Assembly: GCA_019055375.1 (NCBI GenBank)
Contig: JAHQIW010000241.1
Coordinates: forward strand, 310,001 to 374,000
Source of the DNA: Parelaphostrongylus tenuis
Taxonomy: Eukaryota; Nematoda; Chromadorea; Rhabditida; Metastrongylidae
DNA length: 64,000 bases
Direction of reading: 5' to 3'
Part shown: piece after piece, positions 1 through 13,248 of the stretch
Layout: the number at the start of each line of letters is the position of its first letter
Position numbering within the stretch: the first letter of the stretch is position 1
Made by a program: the position numbers and the translations under genes
Notes under the pieces: generated by a model
Database searches by the model: none
What the model was told of the DNA's origin: nothing
The model's input: the letters and a program-made list of their open reading frames with translations, nothing else

Positions 1-3000
1 AATGTTTTGGCGGGATGAATTTCTCGTCTGGAATCCGGCCGACTATGACAACATCAGTGAGGTCAAAGTACCACGCAGTCTCATATGGCTACCTGACGTC
101 ACTAGAATTGATCTGTTCGTTTTTTACACTAATTTTTTTACGACGGCAAGTTGCGCTCTAATGCTATTGTGATTAGATGTAAGAAGACTTCCAACAGGGG
201 TTGACATTCGACTAAGTTTTTGTTTCTTAGGGTTCCTGAGTTTAGGCATCATAAGAAGTTAAAGGCAAATGTTCTGCATAGACTTTTTATAATTTTTTTA
301 CTCATTTTTCTTGCACAGTTAACAAAGAAAAGATAATTTTTTGCTTCTCGATCACTCTAGCTTTAAGGGTGAAAACCAAGCGCAGTGTTGTTGACTTGCA
401 CACACAATTTTTGATTCGAGCTTGTCCTTAGGCTAATATGACCTTTATCCCTTCGGGGCTAAAAAATTGATATATAACAGCCATAAGTAGGTCTGCCACG
501 GACCTCCCTCTTTGAGGGATCCCTCCCGGTTAGTCGCGAGGGCACGTGGCGCGTCTCCAGGTGGTGGATAGGGGAATAAAACGCGAACCAAAAGCGACCG
601 TGTGCTTCCCAGAGACGCAGGTGGATTCAGGGGACGAGCTCCCTGCTTCTGCAGCGCAGACTTGACAAAAACTCTATTTCTACGAGTCAAGTCGGCCAAA
701 AGCCTGCAATCAAGCGGCTGGGAAGTACATGGGAGGCGGTTAGGAGTCGCCTCCAACAAATAAGCTCCTCCCGCTCCTCCGAGAGAGACTGGCAAGTCAC
801 TCGTGAGTACCCAGCCCCACGTTTAGAGCCTGGCAAGCTATACGTTGGGTATCGAAATGCCAAAAACAGCAACAAATATGGGCCTCATTCCCCTGACCCC
901 GAAAGAGCCCCTGGTACGGCAGCGCCAGGTGGGACGAGTACGGAGAGGCTGCTAAAATCTCAGGGCCGAACTAGGCTGCCAAGATCGAAACGGACTAAAA
1001 TGACGATCTGTACCTACAACGCAAGAACCCTTGCTCAACAATCCGCTGTAGAAGATCTATTTATTCAAGCAAGAAGAATAAGGTACGACGTCAATGGCCT
1101 GGCTGAGACGAGAAGGCGCCATCCTTTTCACGCTGCTTATGACACCGAAGAAGAACTGTTCCTTGGTACATGCGATCGCAGAGGTGTCGGTGGCGTTGGC
1201 GTCCTCGTCAAATCGAATTTGACCGTGAACATTGATTCGTTCGAACAACTAACAACCCGTATAGGACGACTACGGTTGAAACGATGTGGTTCTATGCCGG
1301 CTTTGACCATCTTCGTTGCTTACGCACCAACATCAAGCTATGACGAAGACGACGTCGAAGCGTTCTATATGGACCTCGAAAAATTCTTCAGAGAAGATCA
1401 TACATTCTTCAAGGTCATTGTCGGATATTTTAACGCAAAAAGTGGACCTAGAAGAACGTCTGAAGAACGTCACATAGGGACCCACGGACTAGAATGGAAT
1501 GAACAGGGTGAGAGGCTATCTGAGTTTATCATGACGACCCAAACCATCCATGGTAACTCGCAATTCCAAGAGCCTCTTTCTCAGCGATGGACGTGGGAGT
1601 CTCCCAATGGAGAGTACCATAACGAAATAGATCACATCATAGTAAATCGAAGGTTTTGCCTGACCGACGTCGCTGTTGTTCCTAAGTTCTACACGGGATC
1701 AGACCATCGCCTCCTTCGCGCAACATTCCGATTTTTGAGGAGAGGAGAGAAAGCCGCTAAATTCAAACAACGAAGTCCCAGAACTACCATAAATTGGGAT
1801 GTATTTAAATCATTAATCGGCTCTTGGGAAGATACCGTTGTCGACAACATCGACGAAGAATACGATCGACTCGTTGAATATCTTCGCGTTAGCGCTATGA
1901 AAGCCGAGAGTCCTAAGGTCACGAAGAGACGCTTGTCTCCGCGGACACTCGAGCTGATACGTTAACGTGGAATCGCACGAGCTACAGGCAACCGAATCTT
2001 AACGTCCGAACTTGCGAAACGTAGCAGAGAAGCGATAAAAGAAGATTTTAGAGAGAGAAGAGCAGCAGTTATGGCAGAAGCTGCAGAAGCTGGGAAGAGC
2101 ATTCGCAAAGCCCAGCGAGGCTTCGCCAACTATAAGACCAAGATGATTGCACTCCGATACCCTGACGGGACACTTACAGCTTCGAGAAGGGCTATGGAGA
2201 AAATCATCCACCAATACTACTCGGATCTCTTCGCTAGCCATGTCCTCTTACCGTCATATAAATTGAAAGAGGACGAATATGTCGTCCCACCGGTCCTCCC
2301 TTCCGAAATCCGACATGCTATATCGTCGGTGAAAAACAGAACAACACCCGGTCCAGACATGATTAGACCAGAACATCTCAAGAATCTGCCGCCAGTTCTC
2401 ATCAACACCCTGGCTCTGCTCTTCACTCGCTACCTGTCAGAATGCAAGTCCCTAGTCAATGGAAAACCTGCAAGACCGTATTGTTGTTCAAAAAGGGAGA
2501 CCTTCACGACATAGGCAATCGTCGCCCAATCTGCTTGCTGTCCGTTGTCTATAAACTCTTTACTCGAGTCGTCCTAAACAGGATTGACAGAACACTGGAC
2601 GAAGGACAGCCATGCGAACAAGCAGGGTTCCGAAAAGGATTTAGTACCATGGACCACATCTACACGATTACAAGACTCATCGAAGTTTCACGAGAGTACA
2701 AACAACCACTCTGTCTCACTTTCATCGATCTGAAGAAAGCCTTTGAATCAGTGGAAACAGAAGCGGTTATAGAGGCTCTGGATAACCAGGGCGTTCCTAC
2801 TCGGTACATAATGATCCTTCGTGAGCTTTATAAAGATTTCACGACCAAAACATCTCCATTATACAACAATATCACCATTGACGTAAGAAGAGGAGTACTA
2901 CAAGGCGATACAATTTCGCCAAAACTAATCACTGCAACCCTACAAAACGTCATGCGAACATTAGAATGGGACGAAATGGGAGTGAAAATTGACGGTCGAC

Positions 3001-6000
3001 AATTAAACCATCTTCGCTTTGCTGACGATATCGTTCTCATAACACCAAACATCAGCCAAGCGGAACGAATGTTGACTGATTTCGACAACGCCTGTGGAAA
3101 GATTGGTCTTCAACTTAATCTAACGAAAACAATGTTCATGAGGAACGGATGGGTTTCTAATGCCCCATTCACGCTCAACGGAACGACAATCTCCGAATGC
3201 TCCAGTTACGTCTATCTAGGTCGTGAAATCAACATGATGAACGACCTAGCTCCAGAGTTGAGCAGGAGGAAACGAGCGGCTTGGGGAACGTTTAAGAGCA
3301 TCGAAGATGTAGTAAAGGGAACAAAGAACATCCGACTCCGTGCCCACCTTTTCGACTCGACAATTATCCCTGCCCTGACGTATGCGGCAGAAACTTGGTC
3401 GCTACGTAAGCAGGATGAAAGATCACTTGCCGTTATCGAACGCGCAGTCGAAAGGTCTGATGCTAGGAGTATCCCGTATCTCGCAAATGAGAGAAAGGAT
3501 CCGAAGTTCCGACCTACATCAACGATCGAAAATCGGAGACGCCGTTCTACACGCCAGGATATCGAAAATAAGGTGGGCCGGACACGTGATGAGCTTCAAC
3601 GACAATCGATGGACGAGAGCCGTTACCGACTGGATCCCTCGAGACGTCAAGCGCTCTAAAGGAAGACCACTGAGCCGTTGGTCCGATTTCTTCACGAAAG
3701 CGGTAGAAGGAAGATATGATGCTCAGCGAATCCCTAGAGCGAGGAGGACCCACTGGGCTACTCTTGCACGCGATAGGGAAAAATGGAAGAGTTGCTGGTA
3801 CCCGCTCGAGTCACTCGACGATCAACGGGACGACAGGTGATACAGGTGAAGTAGGTCTGATATGCACTAAATAGTTCATATATCTCTACCCTGTTAGTGA
3901 AGACGGAGGCATAGCTTTTACTTGAAGGGTTGATGAACGCCGAGCCCTTCGTCATTTCACCCTTTTCAGGTATTCAATATTGCCTTTTTATTATATATGC
4001 AGTACATCTTACTATGTGTTGCTGGATTAGAAGAAAAAAAAACTGACTTGTCTTTCACCATTTCTCATTTTCTTATAGGTTGGACATATCTCAACCTCTT
4101 CCTGACGACCAAAGCTTTGTGATACTTGATTACACCGGATTCATACGTCATTCAGTGGATCAAGTTCTCAAAGTGTTTTGCGATTATAAAATTACTATGT
4201 GAGTCTTTCTAGTGTTACTATCTTCAACTAAAAATCAATTACGACTCTACGTGAACCGTTATATTCACTGAATTCATGATTTCTACCTAAATTTGGTGTT
4301 CTTTCGAAAATAGTCTTATTCATGAATTAGCTAATACCACAAGGCTGATACGATTATTTTTTTCTTGGCTAACGTTGCGATGCCTTCGTCTTCTTCTGAG
4401 CAGAGAGTCCAGCCGAATGTCCACAATCGTTCGTCCTCGTTGTGATCTTTGTCTTCGTTGTCGTTCGAATCAAACCTTCTTCGTTGGAGCACTACCCTAT
4501 TGAAGGACCTCACTCGGTGATTTCCTTATTGTATACAACTCGAATGATCGTCTCTAAAAGACGAAGACGTCGGAATGTTAGACGTATAGAATTTTCTCAT
4601 TAGCCTTGTATTTATCATTGTTAAAGCATCAAAGGAACTATTATTGATAAGCAAGACCGAGTTTCAGAAAAAGGCAATTTTTATGATTTATGAAGATATC
4701 GTGAAAATCTCAAAAAATGCCGTTTTACTCCCATCTATTTTCGCTATTGATACTTTTATTCTGTATCTGAGGAGCAAAGAGGAGGAGGGAGGGGAAGCGT
4801 AATAGCTAGTTACGCTACTCATCACAAAATAAGGTGGTTGTGATTTGACTACTCACTTAATGCTCTCATGTCATCTTCGAATCTATCTGAGAACGCCATA
4901 GTTTGGTGATTACAAGACAATCGACACGACCAACGTTCTATGATATTCATGAAGAAGACGAAATTTCTGGGCAGCGGCTGAAATAACTCGCTAACAGCAC
5001 AAAGGTCATCGTGGATGACGCGGACACGAGTTAACGAATCATAAGCATCTGGTGCTAGGATGCACATAGCAGATGTGGCAACGCTTCATTTAACTGAGAA
5101 AATCCGAATATATTGTAGTTTTTGATCTTCCAAAGCCTCTTTAACACTTTGACAACGATTTGAGCTGTTATTAGCTCGGAGTGCACTCCCCCTGTGTGGC
5201 AGCGCGGCTTGGCGGAAGTTTTTATTATCACGCCTCGCAATGGAAATGTGGAAATTTGTTTGGTAATTTGAGGTACTCAGAGGATATTATCGTGATTTAC
5301 TGATGAAATATGGCAGATGACACTTTATAGAAAATTTTATGGCTAAGCGAATTCACATGTATCGAAAAATCATCTATGTATCAAGGGGAAAAGTACATTG
5401 TTGTGAAAGGGAACATACTTCCAGCTGTTATATAACCTTGTTACTTTCTTTCTCATCCGTGTTTTTGTGGTCATTCGATAGCTTGAAAAAGCCTATTTTT
5501 CCACTAAGTTTGCTCCGTGAAACCACTTTTATTTTACTTTCTGCTAACGAAAAACTAACATTTTGCAAGAAGAGTTCGTTTACTAGTGAGTATTCGCCTT
5601 TTCCCTCGAGATTCGAGGTTTTAGGAAAAAGCATTGCCATTGTTTCTGATACATATAGCTTTATCGATGTCTCTTCTATCATATTTTGTCATTTCCCGTC
5701 GAAAAAATTTTTTTAGTGACGCTAAAAATTCACATTTCATTATAAAACTACATCGCCACTGTAGCCGCCGCGCTCGTCGCGCGACGGCGCTGAGTGTCGC
5801 GCAGGATTTTAACGTCGTTGTCAACGTTTTGAGACTGTACAGAAAAATTGTTAAGAATAGCGTTAGTAGCATGTGAGAATGTGTACTATAAGGTTATCAT
5901 GAACAATGTGAGATGTTTTAGGTTTCCGTTTGACTCACAGAATTGCACAATTCACTACGAACCGTGGCATTCAACACAAGAGGAAGTGACCATTGAAGTG

Positions 6001-9000
6001 CATCCTGAACCGGATTTGACTAACTATCGACCGAGTAACGGTAGATGATTATCTCAGCTTGCATGAATATGTTAAAGAAGAGTTTTCATACGATATCGCT
6101 TTGACTTTGATGAGTTATCTTGCTAAACAATCATAAAATCTTTTTCCACCTAGAGCTCATGAGAATACAAGGAGCGAAAAATGGCTTTGTAGGCGTCAAA
6201 TTAAATTACTTGATAGTCCTTAAATGTTCCTATTAAGAAGTTTTGGAAAAAAACGGTCTTTTTTAGATAAGCGAAGATCAGTGAGACGACGATAAATTAC
6301 TGTCGTAATTGTTTTCTTCACCTAGCTGGCAGATTATAGTAGTAATGTGACGAAACAAATCACTCTGGAAATACTCGAGTTAAAACTTTTTACGGTTAAA
6401 GTATAAATGTACTCTAGTCCCCACGATATCATAAGCTTAGCCATCGAAAGGCTGCAAACATATCCAAGCAATTAATAATCGTTTAAGATACCGGTAAAGC
6501 CGTCTAAATTCATAGAAATTGGAATTTTGACTTTTCAAGACACCCTGGAATACATTGCAGCCACGATGAGGAAATAAACTGAAAATGAAAGGTTTGGGTA
6601 CCAAGAGATTGGCTGAATCAAAATCTCGCTGATACTTATAAAATGCGAGTGACCAAGAGACTTACACCTATATGATATGACTTGCACCTAATATTTGATG
6701 ATTGAATACGTTTATTTCATATTCAATACCTAATTTAGAATGGGATCTGATTTCCTATACTGCTCGCACTGGTATTGGTTCATATCCACAAGTACTATCA
6801 CAACCAACTTCTCGTGCTTACTACGATATTGTGATCAAACGAAGGTCAACAGCTTCTTTATTCTATCACGTACAAGACATTTGAAGCAACAAATTTTCAA
6901 TGATATACCCATTACTGTAGAGTGATGTGCAAAATATTCGCCCTATCAAGAGGTGCGTGCTTTATCCCTTGCACCGCAGACGCCTGTTTTGGCACCACCT
7001 TTTCTACGGTACAACTCATCAATCTGTGAGAAAATAACCGACAGCAGTCTGGCTCAGAAAGTCGATTTGACATTGAAAAGCCGTCAAATTTTCATTGACT
7101 TTTCACAATGAAGATCATTTTTCACCCAGATTGTTCGATGAACGGGTACTAGTTAAATTTTTTTAATCAAGAATAACACCGAGCATGTGTAGTGCAACAG
7201 TTAAAGATATCCTGCAATATAGCCCTGTTTGTTGGACTGTTTCGGCACCTCGGGTCCATCATGCCAAATAGGCCTTTAGGTCGTCAAGTAGATGTGAAGT
7301 GTATCTGGAAGGTATAGCTACACTTACATGATGTAAACCGGTCTAAGTCATTTTGGAGTGGTACTCGATGAAATCGAAAGTATGGCGTATCCCTCAAGAG
7401 TTGATCAGTGTTTCGTACTCTATTTTTTTGTCTTCTCTTTATTATGAATCAAAGATTTACAATTTTAGATCTCATTACTACGTGGCGTGTTTCATGCTGC
7501 CCTGTTTTGTTATCATGGAGCTGTCGTTACTCGGTTAGTGTTATATCCACATTTTCCTATAGCTACTATCAATTTCATGGCGATTTCCTGTGCTCACACA
7601 TTCGTGAAACACTTTGGCATACTCAAGTCGAGGCTCTAGAGGAAAACCGTTGGAAAGAGTATTAATTGCCAACTGAAGGCAGTTCTTGTTGAAACTCCTA
7701 GGTTACGAGGACACAGGCTATTAGATTGAAAAAGACTTGATTCCACTACCCCGTAGTGATTAGCTTTTCCTCAGTGATATGAAATAAAATTGTGGCCCTC
7801 ATATGACAGGCACTCGAAGCCTCGAATGGAATCGGCTATAAGTTGTCTTTCTATGAATAAAAAATATTGGTACCATAGTATTTACAATGACCCCTGAATA
7901 GAAACACTCCATGAATCACGAAGAATCATATAGGTCTAAGTCTATCTTTCAATCGATTGCTTGTCTGCTTATTATGTCTCAAAATTTTATCTTTCGAAAT
8001 CTCAAAAATTTGCTAAAGATTCACCATCTTGTCAACCTTTCTCATCCATGATAGTTAGTGGTCGTGTTGCCGCCAGCACAAAAGCGATATTTGCATTGCT
8101 TTATTTTTAGATTTCCCGATAAAAAAAACCAAACTCGTTTCCTAGAGAGCTCGACGCTAAGAAATTGAGCAGCTAATGAAAAGTGAAAAGTGACATTTAA
8201 GATCCTTGCGTAGAAAAATTTGCGCACTGCCAGCCCAATTATACTGCGCAACAGAATATTGTATGAACAATTTTTCAGGTCTATTTTCTCCATCAAGTGA
8301 CACTGGTGAACACACTGAAAAGGTGACAATGGGATTGACAAGTCTGTTGTCGATGACAGTATTACTTCTGATGATATCCGAAAATCTACCAAAAACCAGC
8401 GAAGGCTTACCAATACTTGGTGATGTTCTATACGATGAATCTCTCTAAAACCGTTTTATATCAGAACAGAAGGAGTCTTTCATATTTCTAAGCTCCCATT
8501 TTATCAGTGACAATACGCTTCGCCAGTGATAAGTGCAGATATTCTGTCAAATAGTTTGCCCAATTTCAATTTTACTTCAGTTGTGCTAGTTGATTTATTT
8601 TGCCAAATAGTTCTTTTTGAGGATGAATAAGTATGTGAAGTTCTGCTTTACTTGCATTTCAATGCTCTGAAACCCATATGCACCAAATATGGCTTATCCA
8701 CGTTAACGTTTACTACTTTCTAAAATCTCAAAAGTAGAAATCAAAGCAGGATATCAATCGAAATAGGAAAGCGCCTATTTGTTATCAATATTATAGAGAT
8801 ACTGCAGCTCTTAGTGTTCTTATATGTGCGAACAATCGCTTTCAAAAGCTACACTGTCTGCTTTTTAATTCGAATTTTCCTCCGGATTTTTTTGAGGCAA
8901 ACTGTCCTTTAAGAATTAAAAAGACTACTAAAAAATTAATACATTTGTTGAAACACATATCGTTTTTTGTCTAGGACTATTCGTATTGGTTGAGATTCTT

Positions 9001-10674
9001 ATCGGTGCATTAGCTACGGCAACCACAGTCTACGTTTCCCATCTACAGAGTAAGAATTATCAGAATTATGTTTTTCTCTTGGACTTTGCCAACCCTCCAC
9101 CATGTGTAGCTGTCAAGGATCAATCGTAATCGATCTCGGTGTGGGGGGGGGGGGGGTTCTTTCGATTTCTTAAATTAATTCTTGACTTATCCTCACTACA
9201 TGACTATATTCTTGTAGAAAGATGAATAGACCTTGTAGGTAGTTGGCGCCATGATAAAAAAGTGCCGGGATGCTTGATGGCGTTGGCTCGTTTCCAATTC
9301 TTCTGTCGTTGTCAAATCGAAAGCAAGGATTCGAGTATCGATAGATGCAAAGTGGAAGAATACAAACACACGAATAACGCTCTAAGAGAGGTTTCAATTT
9401 CTAATCATTCCGTCCGTAGTAAGCAATGTGTGGTATCAGTTTTTTACTAGATATTAACTATAATATTGATTGAGTATGTATGCGCCTTTTCATTTGGATG
9501 GTAGTTGATAGCTAGTGTTTATAAATTTTTACTTGCATTTTTCTGAGAAATAGAGGGACAGAAAATGGATAGACCGACGTAGCAACACAGATAACTACAC
9601 GCGGACGGACAGTTAAACGGTGACATGAAGATGACAAGCAGACAACTGATAAGAAAGGTACATACGCACAAAGAAACGAAAGGAAAAGACAACTCTTGAC
9701 TGGAGAAGAATGATGATCTTTCCTTACCGATTATCCTTGAATATTCATTTACAAACACAAGAATGCTGGGATATGAGCGGAAGTAGCATCTCAGGCTTCA
9801 AACTTACGGTTATCCTTTTGGAAGCTCACGTGATATCCGCTGCACCAGGGACGCCTTTGTTGTGCATTTCTCTTAGGCAGTTGAGGGATGATTGCTGGTA
9901 GCTTCTATAAAGTTGAAACATGGCTCCCACCTCTACATTCTTAGGATTAGATTTTACATCGTAGCTACAATGAAGAATATTAGGCAATCAGTGATAACGT
10001 AATTTAATGTATTCAATTACAGCAAATAACCCAATTGTGAATTGGTTTTTCAGAATCAAAAATCTTCGACGAGATTCTGATGAAATTATTTGTAACATAT
10101 CTTGATCAAATTTGTTGGATGATAGTATCTAGATGAATGAATGAAGGAATGACAAAATAAATTAATAAGAGCGCAAATAGGTGTGTAAGTGATCACCATA
10201 GTTTTAAAAAGTCATTTATGAAGTTCTTTCTTATTCACACACAAATTGTCAGGAGATTACAACTTTAAAGGTTATGTTTGTCATCATAAAGGCGTCATCA
10301 TTCAGAAATTTTGCTCCCACTTACGAAATCGACTTCTTCTACTTTTATGAATATTTCCTACAATTATTTCTGTAACTTCAACTTTCAGGAATCATTCGTT
10401 CGTAGCGGAGTAGCGACACGTATTGGAACCTTTGAACATAGTGTACGTTTGATATCGGCAAATCTTCAGAGGTTACTTGCATCAGTGTTCTTTTTTGGTC
10501 TTTTTTCTTCTTCTGTTAAAATTCACGATCTCTAGGAAAGCGGCGCAAAAACATCTACGTATGCGATGGGTTCGAGTGTGTGAACGTCTCGATTCCATTC
10601 TTCTGATTTTCTTTCTTGCTGTCAATTCTTGCTTTTTTGTCGTTCTGCTGATCGTCGGTTATTTGGCCAATTAA
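1..10674 (+). CDS. Cys-loop ligand-gated ion channel subunit (nicotinic receptor-like), 3' part, multi-exon
   Basis: A pentameric ligand-gated channel subunit of the plasma membrane, truncated at the window start. Exons by frame and splice sites: 1-114, 4079-4198, 5922-6040, 6739-6844, 7469-7533, 8279-8419, 8975-9049, a tentative one near 9263-9391, 10389-10471 and 10536-10674 (stop TAA). The first exon has the agonist-domain pattern W-x-D...WNP-DYD...IWLPD. Exons 2 and 3 join to give the Cys-loop, C-x13-C with FPFDSQNC. Exon 5 is TM1 (YYVACFMLPC). Exon 6 is the TM1-2 loop and TM2, with GEHTEKVTMG then SLLSMTVLLLM; Glu at -1', Leu at 9' and Glu at 20' fit a cation-selective pore. Exon 7 is TM3 and the last exon is TM4, ending GYLAN. 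The loop C exon (6739-6844) has no vicinal cysteine pair, so it is not a classical alpha subunit. The signal peptide and N-terminus are outside the window. The TM3-TM4 loop exon at 9263 is uncertain. Closest family: nematode ACR/LGC receptors. Confidence 0.88.
1000..2514 (+). pseudogene. RTE endonuclease and linker region (EEP fold), broken by one stop
   Basis: Encodes the N-terminal endonuclease/exonuclease/phosphatase domain that nicks target DNA for retrotransposition. It starts MTICTYNARTL, the usual opening of RTE polyproteins. Later landmarks are FVAYAPTSSYD, NEIDHIIVNRRF and the terminal SDHR motif (about residues 230-235). The expected GDFNA catalytic motif reads GYFNA (residues about 142-146), so a key Asp is replaced by Tyr. 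A TAA at 1963-1965 interrupts the frame; the same frame resumes and continues through the linker to 2514. The last 25 or so codons before 2514 are out of frame after a 1-bp deletion. Not functional as read. Confidence 0.8.
2442..3840 (+). pseudogene. RTE reverse transcriptase domain, frameshifted
   Basis: Reverse transcriptase of copy A. Visible RT blocks in order: GFRKGFSTMDHI, FIDLKKAFESVE (catalytic Asp of motif A), LQGDTISPKL (motif B), LRFADDIVLI (motif C, the catalytic Asp pair) and LGREINMMND (motif E-like). The main frame runs from 2442 to about 3455, where a single-base change shifts the reading. The C-terminal tail (IRWAGHVM, then RPLSRWSDFF, to the stop at 3840) lies in another frame beginning inside the overlapping 3382-3840 stretch. 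All RT catalytic motifs are intact, so inactivation came from indels rather than from loss of active-site residues. Confidence 0.85.
4199..5921 (+). other. Receptor intron, no gene recognised
   Basis: Intron between the Cys-loop exons. It starts with a clean donor (GTGAGTC) and ends with TTTTAG. It contains several open stretches on both strands, but none has a domain, splice context or composition that supports coding. A short GC-rich palindromic segment lies at about 5766-5790. Nothing else is assignable. Confidence 0.5.
7183..7350 (+). repeat. Decayed tRNA-derived SINE copy
   Basis: In the receptor intron before TM1-2. It is alignable with the better copies at 21588 and 30806: a GCATGTGTAGTGCAACAG head, a degenerate B-box region, then the GGTCGTCAAGTAG and CCGGTCTAAG blocks. 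Highly diverged, therefore old. Confidence 0.4.
9142..9157 (+). repeat. Poly-G run
   Basis: A homopolymer of roughly 15 G just after the TM3 exon, in the intron. Such runs are prone to length error in sequencing. Confidence 0.85.
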
Positions 10675-10797
10675 GATCTGCACCCAGATGGCTTACTGAT
10701 TTGCATTGTCAGACAGGAAGCAGACATGAAATTGTTGACGTTTTCATTTGTCGAGGTGATAAATTGCTCTAAGAGCAATAATGATCTCATTTATTGA

Positions 10798-10803
10798 AAT
10801 AAA
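10798..10803 (+). terminator. Polyadenylation signal AATAAA of the receptor gene
   Basis: A canonical AATAAA about 125 bases after the TAA stop of the receptor gene, in AT-rich context. This distance is usual for nematode 3' UTRs. Confidence 0.6.
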
Positions 10804-13053
10804 CTGTTTGCTTGTGAAGAAATATATCAGAATCAGCTTTGAATGGGTCACCCACTACTTATAACTGTAAGGCTGTAACACACTGAGTGCCACTTAGGTG
10901 GTGCGTCATCTATATGTTAAACTTACTTAGAAACTTACATAATCTTACTTGAATGAGATTTCTTTAGGACATTTTCATAATCTTCAGTCAGGTGGTGTCG
11001 AATCAACTGATATTTTATTGTGACACATCACGATTGTTTTCGTGAAAGCACATAGATAAGATAACGATATTAGACGTTCCCCAAATTTCTGAGGTGTCGT
11101 CATCAATTGATAAGTGAAGTATGCAGGCGCCATGTCAGCATGTTTCCTGCATGACGATGGCATTACCCACCGCAAATTTGTTTCTGGATAGTCTTCTTCC
11201 TTAAATGTTTTGGGTGACATACCTTAAGGTGTATTTCTTCTTCAAATGTCTTGATTGAAACCCAAATTTCCTTCTCACAGCTATAGTGATTTTGCCAATC
11301 ATAGTATTTGATATTTCTCGGTTTTACTCATACTCGGTTATATTTCTCGGTTCAACACATATCTTCCATGTAAAAAAGGCGAAAACTGTGGTTGAGTTCT
11401 TTACAGGTTTCTCACACTTCGGCAAAGGACAAAGAGCTCGGCAATGATTGAAACTTAGAAATTACGCCGTACATCCACCTTTATTGGGCATCATCAGAGG
11501 TGACTACTGCATATCTGACATATACGGTGATTTTCGGTGGCTCCATGGATGTACCAAGACAGTGCTATTATTAACCCCCAGACGCTTCTGAGACTAATCT
11601 TACTATTTCTTAGAGAGAAAAGGCTCGGCGAGTTGATAGTCCGGGGTCGAACCAAAGACCACGTGTGATATACAGACTGCGCTATATGTGCCCCAGCTAA
11701 AGTATACATGCTGCTAACCATCGAAGTAGAAGCTGAAAAATGGATTGAAAATCAAAGAGGAGTTCGGAAAGTACTCAAGTGGACTGGTGAAGGGTTATAT
11801 GTTGAATGTGGTTTTCGCCCTCTCATAACTCTGTCGGAAATGAATTTGCTGTGCAAACAAATCGCCGGCCGAAAGTGATCGAAGTGGTCGAAATTGTCCA
11901 CCGACAGCTTATGAATTTTTCACCTCATTTGCACTTTTTTGTCTATCGACATCTGCAAAGTATCTTTGAGAGAGTTAAAAAAAGACTGTGGAAGTAAAAT
12001 ACGTAATGAGAGTGTTCTACTCTTCATGTTTCCCAAACAAAATCAACGTGCGACAGGAATAAGTAGTGATTTTGTGCTGCAGAGTAAGTCGATGATTAGA
12101 AGAATTATGGGTTACACAAGTGGAGTATTCTAGAGCATGCGTCTACATCCTGCTTTAGCAGCCCTCTTTCTATGTAAATAGTTAGACTAAAGTCGTTAAT
12201 CGTGAAGCAGATGACGCAGTTTGATCAGAACGAACGGTTCGTCGTAATAGTTCTCGAGCTCTTGAAACTGTATGAAAATATTACGTCGACATTGTTTACT
12301 GTTGCTAAGTAGAAGCCTTTAGATTGGCGTTCAGCAGATGACATTTTCCAAAAGCGTCTCCTAGAGCTACAGTGTTTTATCTCGTCGAATTAGCTATCGC
12401 CGTTGTCACGTGGCAGTTATCAGCCTTTCTCAACGTATTTCTTTTAAGATATAGAGAGCTACTGTTTCAGGGATACCGTGTGCAGTGACACCTTTGCTAT
12501 AATATTTCATCCGTTTTCTTTGTTTAAATCTCATGCTTCCATAAACAATCAGAATTCATGTCAATCTGTATGTGTTATGAATCATCGTTTCATCGTGACC
12601 ACAATAGCATCGTTAGTGAATATAGAACTTATTTTTCAGTACCTTAATTTCATGTTATTCCTACTTTTTATTTTATTGATTGATTCTCGTTATATTTTTG
12701 TTAGCAAAAAGCGCAATTAGTTGCTAAAACACATGTGTTAGTTTCTTTCGAGTGGTCAAAGTGAAAACACTCTAAAACCTACAATCTTATAGTTTTCTTA
12801 CAAGTTTTGAAGTGTCAACCTGGAGTAGCACTAAGCTTAAACTGAGCCGGGAAAATATTTGGTTGCTATTTCTAGAGAAGTAAAAAAGTAGAAAATACCT
12901 CAAACTGAGAACATGGTAAAAACTACAATGTGCGATGGTTGATGAAAGTGAGCGTTCTACAGTAATAAGAATGACGAATAATATTAAATCATATGAGGAG
13001 ACGTATTTGTAGGGGAAATTATAAATAGGTTGCTAGAGATCGAGGTAAGGGAG
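10804..13053. other. Intergenic stretch with one decayed SINE, otherwise unassigned
   Basis: Between the receptor 3' end and a possible minus-strand exon at 13054. Apart from the SINE at about 11440-11715, no domain, exon with both splice sites, or clear repeat was recognised. Confidence 0.4.
11440..11715 (-). repeat. Diverged tRNA-derived SINE
   Basis: Read on the minus strand it has a tRNA-like head (TGGGGCACATATAGCGCAGT, then GGTTCGACCCCGG, a B box) followed by the body shared with other copies (TCTCAGAAGCGT, ACAGCACTGTCTTGG). Diverged but the B box is good. Confidence 0.5.
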
Positions 13054-13248
13054 CTAACTCCTCGAAGCAGAAGCTTTCAATTGAACTAACATTTCTAATT
13101 TTTGATCCAATTCAGCGAATGGACTTGTCTTTAGTGTTATAGCTGTTAAAAGACCGGCATTTTTTGCAATATACTCAATGTCGGAAGCATGCAAGAAAGA
13201 ATGCTTACGGAAAAACAATGTTGAGTCATAAATTATTGGATAAATAAT
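13054..13248 (-). CDS. Possible terminal exon of an unidentified minus-strand gene
   Basis: On the minus strand, CTTGCAG at 13249-13255 is immediately followed by an open frame of 64 codons, ending in a stop (IIYPIIYDSTLFFRKHS at the start, KLEMLVQLKASASRS at the end). The acceptor quality, phase-0 start, amphipathic Leu-rich C-terminus and lack of low-complexity sequence suggest a genuine last exon. No family was recognised and no upstream exon was found between 13250 and 14000, so it could be a relic or chance. Confidence 0.35.
   Translation of the reverse strand: MIYPIIYDSTLFFRKHSFLHASDIEYIAKNAGLLTAITLKTSPFAELDQKLEMLVQLKASASRS

Larger units (their letters stand above)
440..3860 (+). mobile_element. 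RTE-type non-LTR retrotransposon, copy A, near full length, inactivated
   Basis: A LINE element with apurinic-type endonuclease followed by reverse transcriptase, lying in sense orientation in the first visible intron of the receptor gene. The 3' end is recognised because copy B ends with the same block, a run of short GGTGATACAGGTGA-type repeats near 3835-3856. The 5' limit is only estimated, from a shift to GC-richer DNA at about 440-480; 440-999 would be the 5' untranslated region. The reading frame is broken three times: an in-frame TAA at 1963-1965, a 1-bp deletion near 2445-2455 (copy B keeps the base), and a frameshift near 3455. It is the most complete of four RTE copies in the window and the only one with an endonuclease domain. 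Confidence 0.85.

Noticed and set aside
445..875. Minus-strand open frames upstream of the RTE endonuclease
   Set aside because: They overlap the presumed 5' untranslated region of RTE copy A and show no family resemblance; treated as shadows.
5339..5876. Overlapping open frames on both strands in a receptor intron
   Set aside because: Low-complexity, Ser/Phe-rich translations without splice sites or domains.
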